The notes beneath the pieces were generated by a model that saw only the letters and a program-made list of their open reading frames with translations, was not told the origin of the DNA and did not search any database. 64,000 nucleotides of DNA from contig NZ_JAGPXX010000001.1 in NCBI RefSeq assembly GCF_018070345.1, positions 434,001 through 498,000 of the forward strand, in the 5' to 3' direction. How positions within the stretch are numbered: the first letter of the stretch is position 1; each line of letters begins with the position of its first letter. Both the position numbers and the translations under genes were made by a program. This DNA comes from Streptomyces sp. F63. GTDB lineage: Bacteria; Actinomycetota; Actinomycetes; Streptomycetales; Streptomycetaceae. Shown piece after piece: positions 60,346-64,000 of this stretch.

Positions 60346-60741
60346 GACGCCCGGTTACCCGGCCCGGGGCACGACACGGCACACCGACTCCCGTGCGGTC
60401 GCGGGGGTTGCCGCCACGGACCCAAGGGCTTGCCGGGAAGCAACACCTTGATTCCCGGCAAGCCCTTGGGACGGCCGCTCGCCGGCCGGACCGGCGGCCC
60501 GCCGTCGGCGCCGCCGGAGCGGCTCGGCCGGTGCGCTGCGGCGGGCGCCGGGGGGCACGCCGTGACCGGCGCCGTGCGAGCGAGGGACGGGCGCCCGGGG
60601 GAACGGGGGAACGGGGGGCATCCCCCGGCTCCGCGGGGCCGCCGGGCCGCGGGGCCGCGGGGCCGTCCGCCGGGCCGCCGGGCCGCAGAGCGGGAGATCC
60701 GGGGCTGCGCCGGAGACGGCCGCGGCCACCGGAGACAGGCG
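60346..60741. other. 396-bp gap with strong hairpin
   Basis: It holds the 19-bp perfect hairpin at 60421-60470 and, from 60590 to 60710, GC-rich simple sequence (GGGGGAAC and GGGCCG repeats). No gene is supported. Confidence 0.6.
60421..60470. terminator. Perfect 19-bp hairpin
   Basis: CCCAAGGGCTTGCCGGGAA (60421-60439) is exactly complementary to 60452-60470, with a 12-nt loop. It lies about 270 nt after the CcdA gene and just upstream of the DUF72 gene, both on the minus strand. It could terminate the thiol-redox operon; its length and distance are unusual for a simple terminator. Confidence 0.6.
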
Positions 60742-61680
60742 TCACCCGTGCTCCGGTGCGGGCCGGGAGGGCGGTTCCCCGGCCGGGCGCCCCGCCCCGT
60801 CCCCGGTTCCCGGTGCCGCGTCCCCGGCCCGGCGGGACCGGCGGAGCACGAACAGCGCCGCTCCCAGCAGTCCGGCGAACACCGCGGCCACCACGGGCAC
60901 ACCCAGATCCGCCAGCACCCCCGACAACAGGCTCTGCACGGCCCCCGCGCCGCCGACCACGGGGTCGGTCACCGGGCCGCCGTTCAGCGCCCGGATCTCG
61001 TACCAGCCGTAGTACGCCACATACGCGCCGGCCGTCAGCAGCAGCCCGCCGCCCAGCCGGGAGGCGATGCCGCCGAGCCGCCGCAGCCCGCCCACCCGGG
61101 CGGTACGGGTCAGGGCCACCGACAGCGCGGCGGCACCGGTGACGAGGCCCATCCCGGCCGCGTAGGCCGCGAAGAGCAGCACGCCCTGCCGCACCGAGCC
61201 ACCGCGGAAGGCGGAGACGACGATGGCGAGGAACGGCGCGATGGTGCAGCCGAGCGAGGCGACGGCGTAGGCGCCGCCGAACAGGGCCATGGCGGGCAGG
61301 GAACGGGAAACGGTGGGTGCGCGGCCGAAGGCCGGAAGCAGCGCGGGCAGGTGCCGCCCGGCCAGCAGCCATACCCCGACCAGGCCCAGCGCCAGTCCGA
61401 AGACGATGGTGAACCAGGGCAGATGCCGCTGCACCTGTCCCGCGACGGGGGCGATGACCAGGCCGAACACGGTGAAGACCGCGGTGAAGCCGGCCGTCAT
61501 GGCGGCGGTCGCCGTCAGCGCCCGGCCCACCGCGGCCGCACGGCTCGGCCTCCTGCCGCCGTCGTCCAGCACGAGCAGGGAGAGATAGGCGGGCAGGAGC
61601 GCGAAGCCGCACGGGTTCACCGCGGCGAGCATGCCCGCCGTCAGGGCCAGCGCGAGCGCGGCGGGGACGAGGTCCGGCAC
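60742..61680 (-). CDS. CcdA/DsbD-like thiol-disulphide transmembrane protein
   Basis: A 312-residue membrane protein with six or seven helices. The two redox-active membrane cysteines are AAVNPCGFALLPAY (first helix) and VASLGCTIAPFLAI (fourth region), as in CcdA. It should move electrons from cytosolic thioredoxin to the outside. GTG 61680 lies 5 nt after the TlpA-like lipoprotein stop, so the pair is coupled: CcdA would keep the TlpA partner reduced for cytochrome c or copper-site maturation. The C-terminal 40 residues are a Gly/Pro-rich tail. Confidence 0.92.
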   Translation of the reverse strand: MPDLVPAALALALTAGMLAAVNPCGFALLPAYLSLLVLDDGGRRPSRAAAVGRALTATAAMTAGFTAVFTVFGLVIAPVAGQVQRHLPWFTIVFGLALGLVGVWLLAGRHLPALLPAFGRAPTVSRSLPAMALFGGAYAVASLGCTIAPFLAIVVSAFRGGSVRQGVLLFAAYAAGMGLVTGAAALSVALTRTARVGGLRRLGGIASRLGGGLLLTAGAYVAYYGWYEIRALNGGPVTDPVVGGAGAVQSLLSGVLADLGVPVVAAVFAGLLGAALFVLRRSRRAGDAAPGTGDGAGRPAGEPPSRPAPEHG

Positions 61681-61685
61681 GGCGG

Positions 61686-62321
61686 TCAGCCGACCAGCAC
61701 GCGGACCTTGCCGGCCAGCCCCTCACCGGCCGGCAGACTGCCGGTGAAGGCCGTCTTGCCCTTCCCGTCGAGCACCACGTACGTGCTCTGCTCGGTGACA
61801 CCGAACTTCCGCCACAGTGCGCCGGGTTCGTCGTTCAGTTGCGGAAAGCCGCCGGCCTTCGCGGAGGTGACGAACTCCTTCATGGCCGCCGGCTTGTCCA
61901 GGCCCGCGACCCCGACCACATGGGCCTTCCCCTCGAATTCCCGAGCCACCTTCGCCGTCTCCGGGCCCTGCGCCTTGCACGTGGGACACCACGGGGCCCA
62001 GAACCACAACACGGTCGGCTTGCCGGCGAGCTCCGTTCCGTCGAACTTCTGTCCGTCCAGGGTCTTCCCGGTGAAGCGGAACGCGTCCGGCACCTCCGCC
62101 GACCCCTTCGCGTCCCCGTTCTTCTCCGTGCCCTCCGCGCCCTCCGCGTCGCCGGAACCGGCACCGGACCCGGCCGCCGGACCGGACCCGGCGGTACCCG
62201 CCGTCCCGGAGCCGCCGGATGCACCGGAGCCGTCGCCGGAACCGCATCCGGCGACGGAGAGCAGGACAACGGCCGCGCAGGCCGGAAGGAACGGGCGGCG
62301 GACACGGACACGGACACGCAT
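61686..62321 (-). CDS. TlpA-like thioredoxin-fold lipoprotein
   Basis: A 211-residue exported protein with lipobox VLLSVAGCG. A Gly/Ser linker (30-75) leads to a thioredoxin domain with the active site FWAPWCPTCKAQGPE near residue 112 and a cis-Pro-like GGFPQL later. It is a reductase for outer thiols, working with the coupled CcdA protein. ATG 62321 has GGGAGCC upstream; it is divergent from the pentapeptide-repeat gene. Confidence 0.93.
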   Translation of the reverse strand: MRVRVRVRRPFLPACAAVVLLSVAGCGSGDGSGASGGSGTAGTAGSGPAAGSGAGSGDAEGAEGTEKNGDAKGSAEVPDAFRFTGKTLDGQKFDGTELAGKPTVLWFWAPWCPTCKAQGPETAKVAREFEGKAHVVGVAGLDKPAAMKEFVTSAKAGGFPQLNDEPGALWRKFGVTEQSTYVVLDGKGKTAFTGSLPAGEGLAGKVRVLVG

Positions 62322-62469
62322 GGCGGCTCCCGGGATTCGGTAGGTCAGGGCGAATCTAGGCCGGACGGGCCGGGAAACGCCCCGCCCGGTCCTTACGGTT
62401 CCGTGACGCCGCCGCGCCCGGGCCCCGCGGAGCGGCGGCAGCGAACCCGCCCCGGCCCGCGCGGGGGGG

Positions 62470-62542
62470 CCCGCGCTCCGGACGGGCCCGCGCTCCGGAC
62501 GGCGTCCATGGTCCGGACGGGGTCCGCGCTCCGGACGGGGCC
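62470..62542. repeat. Imperfect tandem repeats
   Basis: Four units of 17-18 bp built on CGCTCCGGACGG (one with CATGGTCCGGACGG) lie in the divergent intergenic region 40-110 bp upstream of the pentapeptide-repeat gene. Confidence 0.65.
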
Positions 62543-62580
62543 CCCAGCCGATCGCGGCTACGCTGCCCGCGGAGGATGAC

Positions 62581-64000
62581 GTGGACAGTGAGAGCCGAAC
62601 GACCGCTGCCGGCACGGGCATCGGTACGGGCACCGTCGCCGGCTCACCCCGCTGCGAGGGGACCCCGGTCGGGGAGCACGGCGCCTGCCTCGCCCATCTC
62701 ACCGATACCGACCGCACCGCATATCTGGCCTCTCTGACCCCGGGCGCCGACGTCGACCACCGCGGCACCCCCTTCACCCGGGAACTGCTCACCGCGCTCC
62801 TCACCGCGCTGCGCGACCCCGCCATCCGGCGGCCGAGGATCGGCACCGCGCGGTTCGACGGGGCGCTCTTCGCGGGCGGCGCCGACTTCGGCGGGGCGCA
62901 CTTCACCGGCGACGCCTGGTTCTCCGGGGCACGGTTCGCCGGCGACATGTCCCTGTCCGGGGCGGAGTTCGCCGCCGACACCTGGTTCCAGGGGGCACAC
63001 TTCGCCGGGACGGCCGGCTTCGGCGCCGCGCAGTTCCGTGGCAGCGCCTGGTTCCACGACACGCGCTTCGCCGCCGACGGGTGGTTCGGCAATGCCCGGT
63101 TCCACGGTGCCTGCTGGTTCAGCGGCGCCCTCTTCCGGGGGCGGGCCCGGTTCGGAGCGGCCCGCTTCACCGGCGACGCCCGGTTCAACGACGCCCGGTT
63201 CCACGGCGACGCCTACTTCACCGTGACCCGCTTCTCCGGCGCCGCCGGCTTCGACGGGACGGAATTCCGCGGATCGGCCGGCTTCGGCGGAGCGCGGTTC
63301 GCCGGGCAGACGCTGTTCCACGGCGCCCGGTTCGCGGGCAACGCCCGCTTCGACATGGCGCGGTTCGAGGACGCGCCCGTACTGGGCCCGCTCACGTGCG
63401 CCGACACCCTCGTCCTCTCCGGGGCGGTCTTCGGGGCGCCCGTCGTCATCGAGGCGGCGGCCGGGAAGGCGGTCTGCGTGCGGACACGCTGGGCGTCCAC
63501 GGGGACGCTCCGGCTGCGCTACGCCGGAGTGGACCTGACCGACGCCGTCCTCGAATACCCCCTCACCGTGGCCGCGGTCCCCGCCCCCTTCACCGCCCCC
63601 GAGGGCGGGACCGTCGCGGAGACCGAACTGCCGGACGGCGCCCCGGCGGTGCGGATCCTCGCGCTGACCGGCGCCGACGCCGCGCATCTGACGCTCAACG
63701 ACGTGGACCTCTCCGCCTGCCGCTTCTCCGGCACCCTCCACCTCGACCAGCTGCGCCTGGAGGGCCGGTGCGATTTCGGCGAGAGCCCGTCCGGCCGCCG
63801 GTCCGGCGGCCCGCCGCGCCGATGGGCCCGGCGCAGCACCCTGGTCGAGGAACACCACTGGCGGGCCCGGCGGGAATCCGATCGCCGCCCCGGACGGCCG
63901 CACGGCTGGGTACCGCCGCCGGAGGGCACACCCCCTCCCGGGCCCGCAACGCTGGCCGTGCTGTACCGCCAGCTGCGCAAGTCCCTGGAGGACGGCAAGA
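62581..64000 (+). CDS. Pentapeptide-repeat protein (3' end outside window)
   Basis: The frame is open from GTG 62581 (GGAGG lies at 62571-62575) to the end of the window, at least 473 residues. The N-terminus is a polar domain with CEGTPVGEHGACLAHL. Residues 90-265 are pentapeptide repeats of the A(D/R)F type, for example ARFDGALFAGGADFGGAHF and GDAWFSGARFAGDMSLSGAE, which fold as a quadrilateral beta helix. A non-repeat part and a second short repeat (LTLNDVDLSACRF) follow. The last part, LYRQLRKSLEDGK, is the start of a helical, possibly membrane-linked domain seen in longer members. It is not on the supplied ORF list because it has no stop in the window. Confidence 0.9.
   Translation, partial: MDSESRTTAAGTGIGTGTVAGSPRCEGTPVGEHGACLAHLTDTDRTAYLASLTPGADVDHRGTPFTRELLTALLTALRDPAIRRPRIGTARFDGALFAGGADFGGAHFTGDAWFSGARFAGDMSLSGAEFAADTWFQGAHFAGTAGFGAAQFRGSAWFHDTRFAADGWFGNARFHGACWFSGALFRGRARFGAARFTGDARFNDARFHGDAYFTVTRFSGAAGFDGTEFRGSAGFGGARFAGQTLFHGARFAGNARFDMARFEDAPVLGPLTCADTLVLSGAVFGAPVVIEAAAGKAVCVRTRWASTGTLRLRYAGVDLTDAVLEYPLTVAAVPAPFTAPEGGTVAETELPDGAPAVRILALTGADAAHLTLNDVDLSACRFSGTLHLDQLRLEGRCDFGESPSGRRSGGPPRRWARRSTLVEEHHWRARRESDRRPGRPHGWVPPPEGTPPPGPATLAVLYRQLRKSLEDGK

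Noticed and set aside
58759..62343. A 1,194-codon plus-strand ORF
   Set aside because: It crosses the Usp, DUF72, CcdA and TlpA genes and their intergenic hairpin in wrong frames; composition is that of shadow frames.

Overview
The window is a high-GC chromosomal segment with nearly every codon ending in G or C, frequent GTG starts, GGAGG-type ribosome binding sites and GC-rich hairpins between genes. Together with a DtpA/ECuC/Sco copper cluster, SSI protease inhibitor, paired SigB-type sigma factors and many lone HATPase_c regulators, this points to Streptomyces. From memory, the order serS-pheA-dtpA ... sigma pair-tadA-upp resembles the region around SCO3956 to SCO4050 of S. coelicolor; this was not checked by alignment.

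0-22 kb is conserved core. It holds an ABC-2 exporter (cut by the window edge), a phage-antirepressor-like DNA-binding protein, a Cof-type HAD phosphatase coupled to serS, and pheA behind a 585-bp gap with DnaA-box-like sites. Next come the tightly overlapped copper operon sco-ecuC-copCD-dtpA, two HATPase_c anti-sigma-like proteins, aminopeptidase P, a small prim-pol-like protein behind 1 kb of non-coding DNA, a SEC-C protein, a glycerophosphodiester phosphodiesterase and an HtrA-type protease.

22-29.3 kb is an accessory, decaying island. It has a frameshifted charged protein, an AT-richer secreted protein, a small membrane protein, a GntR/UTRA regulator with a palindromic operator, a cluster of tiny overlapping ORFs, a second GntR gene with a one-base frameshift, and a gene that lacks a normal start. 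It ends just before tRNA-Ser(UGA).

29.4-50 kb is core again: a DUF1906 secreted hydrolase, a SigE-family sigma factor, and an acyl-CoA ligase behind three palindromes. A 1,635-residue PAS/pseudokinase/receiver protein follows, then an SSI inhibitor, tRNA-Ser(GCU) and tRNA-Arg(ACG), an amidohydrolase, and an MFS exporter with its MarR repressor and twin operators. After these come two SigF/SigN-like sigma factors, tRNA-Ser(CGA), tadA with its partner gene, and upp.

50-64 kb carries a LytR_C envelope protein, a ParB-like small protein, a secreted M28 aminopeptidase, DUF1918, nicotinate phosphoribosyltransferase, an SDR, PEP synthase, a tandem Usp, DUF72, a TlpA/CcdA thiol-redox pair, and the start of a pentapeptide-repeat protein that runs off the end.

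Functional links in the window include seryl-tRNA synthetase with three serine tRNA genes; TadA with tRNA-Arg(ACG), its known substrate; and nucleotide/NAD salvage (upp, nicotinate phosphoribosyltransferase). No CRISPR array, complete insertion sequence, rRNA or integrase gene was seen.
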